A DNA stretch of 64,000 nucleotides from assembly GCF_017254845.1 (NCBI RefSeq), contig NZ_JAFKCU010000001.1, forward strand, positions 517,048-581,047. Reading direction: 5' to 3'. Positions within the stretch are counted from its first letter, which is position 1, and each line of letters opens with the position of its first letter. Position numbers and translations under genes: made by a program. Below the pieces are notes generated by a model. That model worked only from the letters and a program-made list of their open reading frames with translations, made no database searches and was not told where the DNA came from. Positions 1 to 8,163 of this stretch are shown here, piece after piece. This DNA comes from Algoriphagus pacificus (GTDB taxonomy: Bacteria > Bacteroidota > Bacteroidia > Cytophagales > Cyclobacteriaceae).

Positions 1-2192
1 GGGGGATTCACTATGTCAGCATAGGGCAAACCGGGTATCATGCCAAAAGGATCGGAAAAAAACCTGCCTGTGGTAAAGGCCGAAACAGACCTGTCAATAT
101 TCCCATTGTAACCATAGGTAGTTCTCAGCCTGACAAAAGGAAGTCCCATTTCCGATACAAATCCCTCTTCACTGATCACCCAGGAAGCTCCCATGGACCA
201 GAGAGGAACGGACTTCTGGTTGGCATTAACCCCGAACAGGTTGGAAGCATCCCTACGGGCACTTCCTGATACGGTATATTTTCCATTATAGGTAAATGCG
301 GCATTTGCATAGGCTGAAAGAAACCTGTCGATCATGCCCCCGTGGTTTTGGTTAGAAGGAATGGCACTGAGGCTGTTGTTATGGAATCTTCTGTACTGGT
401 TTTTTGTATCTACCAGTGCGCTGATCCCCAGCTCGTCATTGTAGCCATAAAACCGGGTGGTATGGGAAACACCCTGCAGATCCTTGGCCTCATATCCTCC
501 CACAAATGTCAGTTGGGTCCCCGCTGAGAATTGTTTGGAATAGTTGAGTTGAGCGCGGAAATTATGGGAACGGGATTCCCCTGTCTGTAAATCCAGGATA
601 TCACCTACCGGGATATTTCTGACAATCCCCCCGTTTTCGTCGATTTCGGAAAATTGGTTGATCAGGTCACGGACTGCATAAAGGTCCCGGTTCTGAAGAT
701 TGGTGCCATTGGATTTATTGAGCCAATACTGGTGTGAAAGCGCCAGTTTCAAACCGGGAAGAATCTCATAGGCCAGACTTCCCGTCCAGCGGATATCCGT
801 TCTTCTGCCTTTGCCTCCCCATTTTCCCTTTTCGGCAAGTGGGTAAAAATTCCAGTCCAACAGTCCATTTACTGCCCCGCTCTCCAGATACCTCCTACTG
901 TAGGTCTGGGTTACCGGAAGGGGATTTCCCATTTCATCTGCAATCAGTTCATAGGGATACAGACTGGGCACCTGGGTTCCAGTGGTCTCATCCGATTCGG
1001 CCACATAAAGTCCCATACTGAAATCCAGCCTATCCTTGGCCAGCGTCCATTGATTCTGGGCATTCAGTGTAAACCTGCTGTTGCTGTTTCCTTCTAGGGA
1101 ACTTTGCACCATATCATATCCGGCGGAGACGGAGTAAGCAGAGCGCTCCCCTCCTCCTGTCAGGGACAAGGCATACTGCTGGGACCGGGAAGGCCGGTAA
1201 AAATACTCCTGCAGCTGGTCTCTGGAATCCTGATTTGAAAAAGCCTGCAGCCTTGCTTCTGCCTCCTGCCCGGTCAACTTACCGTCCCGGAGGGCAATCA
1301 TCGTTTCTACACCCGGAGAGAGTGCTGTTTTATTGTTGGAAAGCTCTGCACTTCTGTAAAATCCCTTTTCGAAAAGTATCCGCTCCACCTCGATCATTTC
1401 CGCACTGCTCATCCGCGGCTGATAAAACAGGTCCTGGGATTCTGTGAAAATCATGTTTGAGTTGAAGGCAACTTTCAGGGGCTGCTTTTTCCTGCCCTTT
1501 TTGGTGGTCAGGATGATCACTCCGTTCCCTGCCCTGGCGCCCCAGATGGAGGCTGCCGCTGCATCTTTGAGTACTGTGATCGATTCTATATCATTGGGAT
1601 TGATATTTTCGATAGGCCCATCATAAGGGAAATTATCCACCACGATCAAAGGCATGGTATTCGCAAATATGGTTCCCCTGCCACGGATGCTGATCGGGTC
1701 ATTGGTAGCCGCTGCCCTGTTGAATATCAAACCCGGGGTGATATCCTGGAGGCGGTCCAGTGTATTGGTGCTGACCCTTCTGTTCACCAGTTCCTGACCT
1801 AGCACCGCAAATGACCCGGTGGCCCTTTCCCTTGGAATTTCCTCATAGCCCGTGGAAAGGATCTCTACCTCTCCCAACAGGGTCTGGATCGGTTCCAGAC
1901 TGACCAGAAGCGGATCTGTTTTTATTTCGGCCAGATTGATCTCCTGGGTTTCAAACCCGATAAAGGAAACAGTCAGCAGGGAATCTCCAGGATCCAGAAG
2001 GAGGAGAAAACTGCCTTTTTCGTTTGCGATTGCCCCTCTCAGGGTTCCTTTGATCCGGATACTTGCTCCCGTCAAGGGCAGTTGGTCTTCCGAAGAAATC
2101 ACCCTGCCGCTTACAGGGATCTGTTTTTGTGCCCATCCCAGCTGAATGCAGCCCAGGAAAAGGATCATAAATGGGATAAATATATTTTTCAT
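1..2192 (-). CDS. SusC/RagA-family TonB-linked outer membrane protein (C-terminus beyond window)
   Basis: TonB-dependent outer membrane transporter that would import oligosaccharides, peptides or other large nutrients. Reading leftward from ATG at 2192, the frame is open to base 1, so about 730 residues are present and the barrel end is missing. Residues 1-21 form a signal peptide ending in WAQ. A carboxypeptidase-regulatory-like fold follows (VSGRVISSEDQLPLTGA). Next comes a plug domain carrying the SusC signatures ISIRGRGT, VLKDAAAASIWGARAGNG and VIILTTKKG. The gene is GC-richer than the island that follows. A TlpA-like gene lies 130 bp upstream on the same strand. No SusD partner is visible inside the window; it may lie to the left. 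Family assignment is firm, substrate unknown. Confidence 0.9.
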   Translation of the reverse strand, partial: MKNIFIPFMILFLGCIQLGWAQKQIPVSGRVISSEDQLPLTGASIRIKGTLRGAIANEKGSFLLLLDPGDSLLTVSFIGFETQEINLAEIKTDPLLVSLEPIQTLLGEVEILSTGYEEIPRERATGSFAVLGQELVNRRVSTNTLDRLQDITPGLIFNRAAATNDPISIRGRGTIFANTMPLIVVDNFPYDGPIENINPNDIESITVLKDAAAASIWGARAGNGVIILTTKKGRKKQPLKVAFNSNMIFTESQDLFYQPRMSSAEMIEVERILFEKGFYRSAELSNNKTALSPGVETMIALRDGKLTGQEAEARLQAFSNQDSRDQLQEYFYRPSRSQQYALSLTGGGERSAYSVSAGYDMVQSSLEGNSNSRFTLNAQNQWTLAKDRLDFSMGLYVAESDETTGTQVPSLYPYELIADEMGNPLPVTQTYSRRYLESGAVNGLLDWNFYPLAEKGKWGGKGRRTDIRWTGSLAYEILPGLKLALSHQYWLNKSNGTNLQNRDLYAVRDLINQFSEIDENGGIVRNIPVGDILDLQTGESRSHNFRAQLNYSKQFSAGTQLTFVGGYEAKDLQGVSHTTRFYGYNDELGISALVDTKNQYRRFHNNSLSAIPSNQNHGGMIDRFLSAYANAAFTYNGKYTVSGSARRDASNLFGVNANQKSVPLWSMGASWVISEEGFVSEMGLPFVRLRTTYGYNGNIDRSVSAFTTGRFFSDPFGMIPGLPYADIVNP

Positions 2193-2226
2193 ATGATTAT
2201 AATTTGTTTTTTGAAGGTCACATATA

Positions 2227-2312
2227 GCCTGTCCCGATTTCTATCGGGAGAATCTCGCAAGGGTATAATCATCCCATTCTGACGTCCTTCGTCATGCCTG
2301 ACTTCGACAGGA
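2227..2312. repeat. Palindromic intergenic repeats between the TlpA-like gene and susC
   Basis: The short spacer holds a hairpin, CCCGATTTCTATCGGGA (about 2234-2250). It is followed by a stretch rich in TGACG..CGTCA and CCTGACTTCGACAGG, another imperfect palindrome. These resemble dispersed palindromic repeats found between genes in many Bacteroidota. They could act as a weak attenuator between the two same-strand genes. Confidence 0.5.
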
Positions 2313-2322
2313 ATGCTCGATT

Positions 2323-4497
2323 TCATATTTTTCTGTTTTTATTTGGCTTAAGGACAATTGGGTTCAGGGTCTTTTCAGAAATTTTTATTGGGTCAATATC
2401 AGGGTGGCCAGAGGCAGAAGGAAAGCCTTCATCCAGCGCATGGCTGATCAATTGGATCATCTTTTCCAGATCATTCGGAAAGCCTGATACCTTCAGTATC
2501 TGGGCATCCCTGCCCAAAAGCATAAAGCCGGGGTAGCTGCCGATTCCATATCCTCTTAAAATCCCAAAAGACTCCGGCAAGGTGCGGGCATTGGTCATAG
2601 TGATGGAGGAAAAGGTGCCGATACTGCCTTTCCACCTCTTCCCGCTCTTATCCACCGAAACTGAGACGATCCTGAATCTGGGATCCCCTGAAAAATGCTC
2701 CTCCAGGGGTTTCATCACTTTTTGGTAGCGGGTCAGGCATGCCCCACAGCCCGAAAGCCAGAACTCCACCAGGGTTACCTGCCCTTTCCAGCGGTTTAAA
2801 GTCAGCGTATCTCCATCTAGGGAAAGTAGAGGCATGGGCAAGACGTGGCTTCCCAGTGAGCGAACCGCTTTGATCTGGCTCAGACGGGTGCTGACATCCG
2901 GGTCAGCGACTAAAGCCAATCCTTTTTCCAGCTGTGCATCCAGGTCATTGATCGATTTGCCTTTGGAGAAAAAATAATATTCCACCAGTAGGTCCCTTGG
3001 ATATCCAGCTTTCTGTTTTCCGATCCAGTCCAGGGGAGATTCCGACTGGAGCTGCATTTTGGCATCGTTTAATTCCTTCCAGAATTCCACTATCCCTGCT
3101 ATATGCCATTGGCACTCTTCGATAGCATCAAACTTGTCCTGAAGCTGTGAAAGGAGTCTTTCTGCCTGATCCCTGGAGCCATCCGATATCCTTGGAATGA
3201 TCCTTCCCAGCTGTCTGCTGCGAATTGCATAGTACCTGCCCAAAGCATCAGCCTGAAATGAAGTGAGTCTATCCCCGGGTATTCTGCCCAGATAGGCGAC
3301 TGACATCCGCTGCACTGCCAGATCAAATGCGGAATCCGCCAGCTTGCCCGCAAGCCATTCCAATTCTTCGTCTCCCTGCTGGAGAAGCAACATGGTCCTA
3401 CCGAACTGAAGCTTACCTTGCTCAAGCTTTTCCCTGTTACCATTGCCGGAGAGGTATTTCTCCTTGTCCGGAACGACTACCAGCTGCTCTTTTGTAAACT
3501 CTTCGTTGTCCAGCAAGTCCTGAAGCTGCTGCTGCAAAAGCAGCTGCTCCCCTGTTTGCCCTGTAAAATGCAGGGTTCCCGAGGCCGGATTTATCCTGAT
3601 AAGGGCAGAATCTCCGGGAAAGACCAGATAGGGAGAAAGGACCTTCCTCCCGTTTTCGGAAACAGAGAGATAGGTGGGACTTTCCAGTTCCCCGGTCCGG
3701 ATATCCAAAGCCCCTGTAACGGTAGGGAGCATTCCACGGAAAAAGTCATTGGGGGCAATTTCCGTCAAGATGGTCCGTGCCGTCTCCATGGAAAAGCCAG
3801 TTGCCCCGATTTTATCCCAGACGTGGATCTGATAAAGTGGCCCATTGGTTTCACCCTCCATCTCTATATACAGAACTGCCTGGCTTTCCTGCTTGCTTTC
3901 GAAGATGGCAGAGGAATTTTCACTCCCCTGCCTTGGGGATAAAGTGGTATCAACTAAACTAAATCCCTTTTTATTATAGTCAACAGTCCTCTTTTCACAG
4001 TCGACAGTCTTCAGTCGACAGTCGACAGTGAATGGTCCACTGTCAATATCCTGAGGTGTAACAGAGTAGAAAGGTTCGGAGCGAGTTTCCCCACTCCGAT
4101 TGGAACCTGCCAAAGCAGGAAACCCGGGGCAATCAACCAACTCAAACCCCGGTGGTGAACAAGCAACTTGACTACTTACTTCATTTATACTACTCGATAG
4201 TATTGAAAGGATTAAACAGGTTTTAAGGAACCATTTTTGGTATAGAAAATTAGAGATAGGCAAGCCCTTGGCTTGCGAAATAGATCGACTTCGTCGATGA
4301 AATAGCCCGCCAATGGCGGGGAGATAGGCTTCAATAGACGGTATCAAGTAGTCGCTTCGGTCCTGAGATATGTCAGCTTGTGGCTGAGGTAATACAGCTC
4401 CTTTATCGCTGAGATAGGACACAAAGGGTCGTGAGTTAGATTTGCTTTTGGGAGGACATAGGAATCCCAGGAAGCATGTGAATAGAATTTTTTTCAT
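2323..4497 (-). CDS. TlpA-like thioredoxin-fold protein with repeat-derived N-terminal region
   Basis: Predicted envelope thiol:disulfide or peroxiredoxin-like protein of 724 residues. The C-terminal 170 residues are a TlpA/AhpC-TSA fold: LVEFWLSGCGAC with the CxxC pair at residues 584-587, then IVSVSVD and a cis-Pro-like segment GIGSYPGFMLLG. The middle (about 220-540) is an uncharacterised helical region typical of Bacteroidota TlpA proteins near SusC/SusD loci. The first residues (MKKILFTCFLGFLC) look like the start of a signal peptide. Residues about 5-82 are then encoded by a 22-bp hairpin array, and about 150-173 by GTCGAC-type repeats (TVDC, KTVDC, RTVDY). The true mature N-terminus is therefore doubtful; a hydrophobic stretch near residues 88-105 could be an alternative signal. 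Lies upstream of and co-oriented with the SusC gene. Confidence 0.75.
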   Translation of the reverse strand: MKKILFTCFLGFLCPPKSKSNSRPFVSYLSDKGAVLPQPQADISQDRSDYLIPSIEAYLPAIGGLFHRRSRSISQAKGLPISNFLYQKWFLKTCLILSILSSSINEVSSQVACSPPGFELVDCPGFPALAGSNRSGETRSEPFYSVTPQDIDSGPFTVDCRLKTVDCEKRTVDYNKKGFSLVDTTLSPRQGSENSSAIFESKQESQAVLYIEMEGETNGPLYQIHVWDKIGATGFSMETARTILTEIAPNDFFRGMLPTVTGALDIRTGELESPTYLSVSENGRKVLSPYLVFPGDSALIRINPASGTLHFTGQTGEQLLLQQQLQDLLDNEEFTKEQLVVVPDKEKYLSGNGNREKLEQGKLQFGRTMLLLQQGDEELEWLAGKLADSAFDLAVQRMSVAYLGRIPGDRLTSFQADALGRYYAIRSRQLGRIIPRISDGSRDQAERLLSQLQDKFDAIEECQWHIAGIVEFWKELNDAKMQLQSESPLDWIGKQKAGYPRDLLVEYYFFSKGKSINDLDAQLEKGLALVADPDVSTRLSQIKAVRSLGSHVLPMPLLSLDGDTLTLNRWKGQVTLVEFWLSGCGACLTRYQKVMKPLEEHFSGDPRFRIVSVSVDKSGKRWKGSIGTFSSITMTNARTLPESFGILRGYGIGSYPGFMLLGRDAQILKVSGFPNDLEKMIQLISHALDEGFPSASGHPDIDPIKISEKTLNPIVLKPNKNRKI
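3978..4046. repeat. GTCGACTGT/ACAGTCGAC-type short tandem repeat inside the TlpA-like gene
   Basis: On the + strand the motifs agtcaacagtc, cagtcgacagtc, cagtcgacagtcgacagt and a closing tccactgtc recur within 70 bp. Reverse-complement reading gives repeated GACTGTCGACT units. They are translated in frame as TVDC/TVDY-type residues. Confidence 0.7.
4253..4485. repeat. 22-bp periodic array of small hairpins separated by GAGATAG/GAAATAG
   Basis: Spacer heptamers GAGATAG, GAAATAG, GAAATAG, GAGATAG, GAGATAT, GAGATAG, GAGTTAG and GACATAG start at 4253, 4277, 4299, 4321, 4365, 4411, 4433 and 4455, i.e. at multiples of 22-24 bp. Between them lie 15-17-bp palindromes, clearest GCAAGCCCTTGGCTTGC (4260-4276), ATCGACTTCGTCGAT (4284-4298), CCCGCCAATGGCGGG (4306-4320) and TCAGCTTGTGGCTGA (4373-4387). 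Other units are degenerate. The array lies within the 5' coding part of the TlpA-like gene without a stop. Confidence 0.8.
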
Positions 4498-4657
4498 GAG
4501 TATGTGTTTTATTTTTTAATGGCCTCATGGAATGCCTTCTGGCTTGATTTGAATTAGGCATAGCTATCCTGCTTCAGGCATTTCATGCTTTTTGATTTTT
4601 GATGCTGGAGCCGTCTAGGTCAGACAGGTGTCGAATGTCCGGTGTCCGAAGAATGGA

Positions 4658-4827
4658 CCGTCATTGCGCCTGTCCGCCGAAGGAGGAAGGCGAGGTACGA
4701 GCCGTGGCAATCTCGAAATAGGAAGTCTGAAAGCTAAAGTCAGAAGCCTGAAAGTACCCTCACAGACGCTTCCTTCTAGGCTCTTGACTCTAGCTTCTTG
4801 ATACTTGGTACTTGATACTTGGTACTC
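4658..4827. repeat. Dispersed repeats: CGTCATTGCG half-unit plus TACTTGGTACTTGATACTTG tandem repeat
   Basis: 4658-4716 reads CCGTCATTGCG ... GCCGTGGCAATCTCG, a relative of the repeat at 46121. 4715-4780 contains AAGTCTGAAAG, AAGTCAGAAG and CTGAAAGTACC. 4797-4827 is a direct and inverted repeat built from GATACTTGGTACTT. These are typical non-coding repeats of this bacterial group. Confidence 0.65.
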
Positions 4828-4941
4828 AAATACAGACATAGCAATCCACCCTCAGTCTTTCCGACTGTCCAGCAATAATTAAATACTAAGAAATGTGTCA
4901 GCGCTACCAGCTATATCAGCTTGCCGACTTGAGAATTAGTA

Positions 4942-5018
4942 ACCATACTTCTCGGAGCTGCGCAGGTCTCCTGGGGTATGTCCCAACCTTTTGCGCGAAG
5001 GATGGAAGCAAGTATGGT
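4942..5018. other. Long stem-loop (possible structured RNA or element end)
   Basis: ACCATACTT (4942-4950) is the exact reverse complement of AAGTATGGT (5010-5018). The loop also contains complementary TGCGC and GCGCA segments and a short CTCCTGGGGTATGTCCCAACC hairpin region. It may belong with the structured element at 5287-5434. Confidence 0.45.
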
Positions 5019-5286
5019 CTAAAAATACCTTCAACCTCAAACAGGCTTTTTGGGCTTTAGAGGATACAAGCGATCAACCGCGGTGATGCCGAGTTCCTCT
5101 AATAATAATCCACAATAGATAGGTAATGAGCAATTTGCCCCAAGGTAAAAGGCTGTTCTCTCTTCTTTCCAGAAATTCCTTCCCGGGAAGCTTGGTAATC
5201 CAGAAAAAATTAAGGTCTGTTCCATGATACTTGGGTTATAACAATGTCCAAGTTGAAAACACACCAAATGAATAGAGGCAGGCTCT

Positions 5287-5434
5287 CAACTTGCAAGTTG
5301 TAAGGTACGTAGGAGAACCTTGGTGAAACCACCATAAAACGCATGCAGAGAGAACCCACCTCTATACCGTAAATATAGAAAGTGGGCTTCTACTCTTTGC
5401 CCTGCGTTCTTGAAATTTCCTACGTTTCTACAAC
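5287..5434. ncRNA. Candidate structured RNA with multi-level stem (strand undetermined)
   Basis: A closing stem pairs 5297-5302 (GTTGTA) with 5429-5434 (TACAAC) and 5307-5314 (ACGTAGGA) with 5418-5425 (TCCTACGT). Inside are a TGGTG/CACCA hairpin (5321-5334) and a long arm: AACGCA 5338-5343 with TGCGTT 5403-5408, GCAGAGAG 5345-5352 with 5393-5400, CCCAC 5355-5359 with GTGGG 5382-5386, and CTATA 5362-5366 with TATAG 5374-5378. The palindrome CAACTTGCAAGTTG (5287-5300) sits at the left edge. On the minus strand the arm contains GTAGAAGCCCAC, which resembles IS605-type/TnpB end hairpins, so an orphan guide-RNA-like remnant is possible. I cannot place it in a known RNA family. Confidence 0.55.
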
Positions 5435-5552
5435 TGGACTCAGACTAGACACCATTAATTGACTTATAGCTGATACTAATATCTCAAATTTGTTTTCAAA
5501 AAACAAATTAAAACCCAAAATATGAGGACAAAATTTTATTGGTCTTTGCTTT

Positions 5553-6083
5553 ATGGCAAAGAAGGAAAAACTAAAAATTGATCATCGGATTTTGGCAGAT
5601 AATTTAAGGTCACTTAGAAAACAGGCTATGTTAACAATTAATGGCATTGACGCATACACTAATCAATCCAGTGATCACATCCGTCAATTGGAAAATAAAG
5701 GGAATAAAGTCACTCCCAACGTCAATACCTTATTACCATATAGCACGCTTTACGATGTTACAGTCAATGACTTATTGACAAAACCAGATCTAAAACTAGG
5801 TTTAAACCTAAAAGTACTTGAAACCTTCCGAAGGAAATATAAAGACTTCAAAGACTACTTTATTGACGCATTATCAACACCTGATTTTATCCGGTTAAAA
5901 GTTCTCCCGTTACCTCAAATGAAAGCTGGAATGAAAGTTTCAGAAATTATTGATCTATTCCCAGATGATAACATTGAGAGCAAGCCACTTTCTAGAGAAT
6001 TAGGGCGAATGGTTGAAAAAGGTATATTGGTTAAAGAAGATTCAAGTGGAAATAAGGCCGTTTACTTGTACAGGCTTAAATAA
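5553..6083 (+). CDS. XRE-like helix-turn-helix protein with winged-helix-like C-terminus
   Basis: Small cytoplasmic DNA-binding protein of 176 residues. Residues about 12-65 form a Cro/C1-type HTH (LADNLRSLRKQ, then IDAYTNQSSDHIRQLENKG). Residues about 130-176 look like a winged helix (ELGRMVEKGILVKED). No enzymatic motif is seen. Its base composition is clearly more AT-rich than the genes to the left, which suggests acquisition by transfer. It precedes a HEPN-like gene by 51 bp on the same strand, an arrangement seen in toxin-antitoxin and defence loci with a regulatory partner. Family naming beyond 'HTH' is uncertain. Confidence 0.7.
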   Translation: MAKKEKLKIDHRILADNLRSLRKQAMLTINGIDAYTNQSSDHIRQLENKGNKVTPNVNTLLPYSTLYDVTVNDLLTKPDLKLGLNLKVLETFRRKYKDFKDYFIDALSTPDFIRLKVLPLPQMKAGMKVSEIIDLFPDDNIESKPLSRELGRMVEKGILVKEDSSGNKAVYLYRLK

Positions 6084-6134
6084 TTATGAGCTGGTGCGTA
6101 TGATTAGTAAGGATGGGTAGAAGGTAGTTTGTAA

Positions 6135-6746
6135 ATGAACTTCGCTCTCCTTTATTTTCAGAAAAAATTAGAAACCCTTCATTTCAGAATTATGGGGAAA
6201 TTTATTTCAGATATTACACAGTATTTAGAGGCGACAAGAGCTTTTTCAACTTTTTCTAAAACTCACAATATTACCAGAAAAGATATAGGATCACTTTTCA
6301 TTTTTTGTGAAGATTTAGAGGATTCTGAAAAAATAAATGGACTAAAAAGAAATATTATTATCCGGTTTTTTTCTATGGTCGAAGGTGACATATATCATTT
6401 AAACAAAATAGATCCATATCCTAACTACAATGACAGGAACGACTTTGACACCAAATTCAAATCAACAATTAAACAAGTATTTACTACTTGGGAAAGAACT
6501 GAGGCTCTTAACAAGTATCGAGATACTAAAATCAAGAACTTTTGGATATTGAAAAATTGGAGGGACAAAATTACACACCCAAAAACACCTGAGGATCTAA
6601 ACACAGAAAGCCTCGAACTGAAGTTCATTAAATCTGTTTTTACCAATTATCAGGATTTTCTCCTCGAATTGGTGAGAGATTTTTTTATTAGCACTGATAT
6701 GAAAACTATGATCACTGCAGCAAAACTGAGCAACAACACTAAATGA
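6135..6746 (+). CDS. HEPN-like helical protein (putative RNase or toxin partner)
   Basis: All-helical, AT-rich protein of 203 residues without signal or membrane segment. The segment NWRDKITHP near residues 141-149 fits the R-x4-H pattern (often RNxxxH) that marks HEPN RNases in abortive infection, toxin-antitoxin and CRISPR ancillary systems. An alternative start is Met20 at 6192 (MGKFISDI). It follows the HTH gene closely and probably shares its transcript. Family membership rests on one motif and overall helical character, so the role is a hypothesis; it could equally be a pAbi-like or MltR-like protein without catalytic activity. Confidence 0.5.
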   Translation: MNFALLYFQKKLETLHFRIMGKFISDITQYLEATRAFSTFSKTHNITRKDIGSLFIFCEDLEDSEKINGLKRNIIIRFFSMVEGDIYHLNKIDPYPNYNDRNDFDTKFKSTIKQVFTTWERTEALNKYRDTKIKNFWILKNWRDKITHPKTPEDLNTESLELKFIKSVFTNYQDFLLELVRDFFISTDMKTMITAAKLSNNTK

Positions 6747-6973
6747 CAGTTTTGATTATTTAATTTAAAATTTAAAATCATAGTTTCTTATTTTACCTTT
6801 GATTGAAGTATTGCTGAAATAAATTCTTTAGATTTGTCAAAAGATTTTTCTCTATTTAGAACAATTTCAATTAATTAATGAAGATTAAACCTATTGATTT
6901 TCAATTGTTTAATCTCAATGTTGTCACATTTTGTCATTTCTTACGTTAATTAATTTTGGTAACCAGCACAATT

Positions 6974-7702
6974 ATGAAATTACAAAACGCACCTATAAAG
7001 GAGGCTGTTTTTGACATTCGAATAGATAAAATCAATATTCAAAAACCGGAGGAATTGCTTAAAATCAGAGATTTTCTATCAGGAAATTTCCCTGAATTAA
7101 AAAATATTCACAAAGTACATGGTACAATTCAATTAAAAGATGGAATTTCTATAAAAAGTGACACAAAATCTGACTTAAATGGGTTCTCATTTATCTCTAA
7201 GGATAAATCAAAACAGATTCAGGTAAGACTTGATGGATTCACACTTAATGTATTGAAGCCTTATGAAAGTTGGGAAACTCACTTTTCTGAATTTATAGTT
7301 CATTGGGAAACTTATTCAAAATTGTTTGCTCCAAATAAAATTTTGAGAATTGCTACCCGATTCATCAATAGAATTGAAATACCAATTCCATTTACTCGGT
7401 TTGAAGATTATTTGAATGTTGTCCCAGCAATTCCAAAATCATTGCCTAAATCGATTAAAAATTTCTTTTTACAAGTCCAAGTTCCCTGTGATGATGGGTA
7501 TAGGGAAGCAATTTTAACTCAAGCAATTGAACCTAGAAATAATAATACTCTGCCAGTAATTATTGATATTGATGTTTTCCAAGAGTTAGGATTGACAAAT
7601 GACTTGGAAAAATTAACAACAAATTTTAATGAGATTAGAAAAATAAAAAATAAGATTTTTATCGATTGTATAAGTGAAAAAACCTTAAATCAATATTTAT
7701 GA
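6974..7702 (+). CDS. TIGR04255 family protein
   Basis: Cytoplasmic protein of 242 residues. The N-terminal signature LQNAPIKEAVFDIRI is diagnostic for TIGR04255, a sporadically distributed family of unknown function about 250 residues long. ATG at 6974 is preferred over an upstream TTG at 6956, because the family starts a few residues before the NAPI motif. The stop overlaps the next start as ATGA (7699-7702), so the downstream gene is translationally coupled. Very AT-rich. First gene of a three-gene set with an HPAYQ-like helical protein and a DUF7689 protein. No regulation is visible. Confidence 0.8.
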   Translation: MKLQNAPIKEAVFDIRIDKINIQKPEELLKIRDFLSGNFPELKNIHKVHGTIQLKDGISIKSDTKSDLNGFSFISKDKSKQIQVRLDGFTLNVLKPYESWETHFSEFIVHWETYSKLFAPNKILRIATRFINRIEIPIPFTRFEDYLNVVPAIPKSLPKSIKNFFLQVQVPCDDGYREAILTQAIEPRNNNTLPVIIDIDVFQELGLTNDLEKLTTNFNEIRKIKNKIFIDCISEKTLNQYL

Positions 7703-8163
7703 ATAATTTCAGTTATCCTACATTGCAAGAGAGATCTAGACCTTTTGCCATTTCTTGTGAAGCAGATTTTGTTAGGGGAAGTATAGAAATTTCGCATTCA
7801 AATTTTATAGGTAATAGTATTTTCATAAAAGAGCTTTATAAGGATCAATTGTCTAAAAGATTCGAAAATTTGAAATCCATTTGGGAATCAGAAACTTTTT
7901 TTTCATCTAGTATCGATGAAATTGTAAACAATAATGCTTATAGAGGCATTATCGAATTAGGTCCAGAAGTATTACCACTTATTTTTGAAGATTTGAAAGC
8001 AAATGAAAGTCATTGGTTCTATGCTTTAGAATCCATAACGAATGAAAACCCAATTGAAACCGAACATAGAGGGATTTTTAGTGAGATGAAAAATGATTGG
8101 TTAAATTGGGCAACTTTAAATCATTATATAAATGTTGATGAGTCACCCAGCATTTCCCAATAG
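7699..8163 (+). CDS. Uncharacterised protein, middle gene of the TIGR04255 trio
   Basis: Protein of 154 residues, soluble, translationally coupled to the TIGR04255 gene by a 4-bp overlap and overlapping the next gene by 32 bp. Residues about 60-135 match a recurring bacterial module I know only by sequence pattern: a helical start, then NAYRGIIELGPEVLPLI, HWFYALESITNENP, and a closing WLNWA. No catalytic residues can be named. The tight coupling implies a fixed stoichiometry with its neighbours, perhaps a complex. Confidence 0.65.
   Translation: MNNFSYPTLQERSRPFAISCEADFVRGSIEISHSNFIGNSIFIKELYKDQLSKRFENLKSIWESETFFSSSIDEIVNNNAYRGIIELGPEVLPLIFEDLKANESHWFYALESITNENPIETEHRGIFSEMKNDWLNWATLNHYINVDESPSISQ

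Larger units (their letters stand above)
4498..5552. other. 1.05-kb gene-poor, repeat-rich spacer
   Basis: No convincing protein gene. From left to right it holds a degenerate copy of the GTCATTGCG...TGGCAATCTCG repeat (4658-4716), AGTCTGAAAG/GATACTTGGTAC-type short repeats (4715-4827), a long stem-loop (4942-5018), a 76-codon minus-strand ORF I do not trust (5037-5267), and a strongly folded RNA candidate (5287-5434). It marks the edge of the accessory island. Confidence 0.6.

Noticed and set aside
4253-4485. CRISPR-like array in the TlpA-like gene
   Set aside because: The constant part is only 7 bp and the variable parts are palindromes, so it is a hairpin array.
5037-5267. 76-codon minus-strand ORF between the two folded regions
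   Set aside because: No domain, no neighbours on the strand and it lies in repeat-rich DNA; possibly a remnant, not called as a gene.
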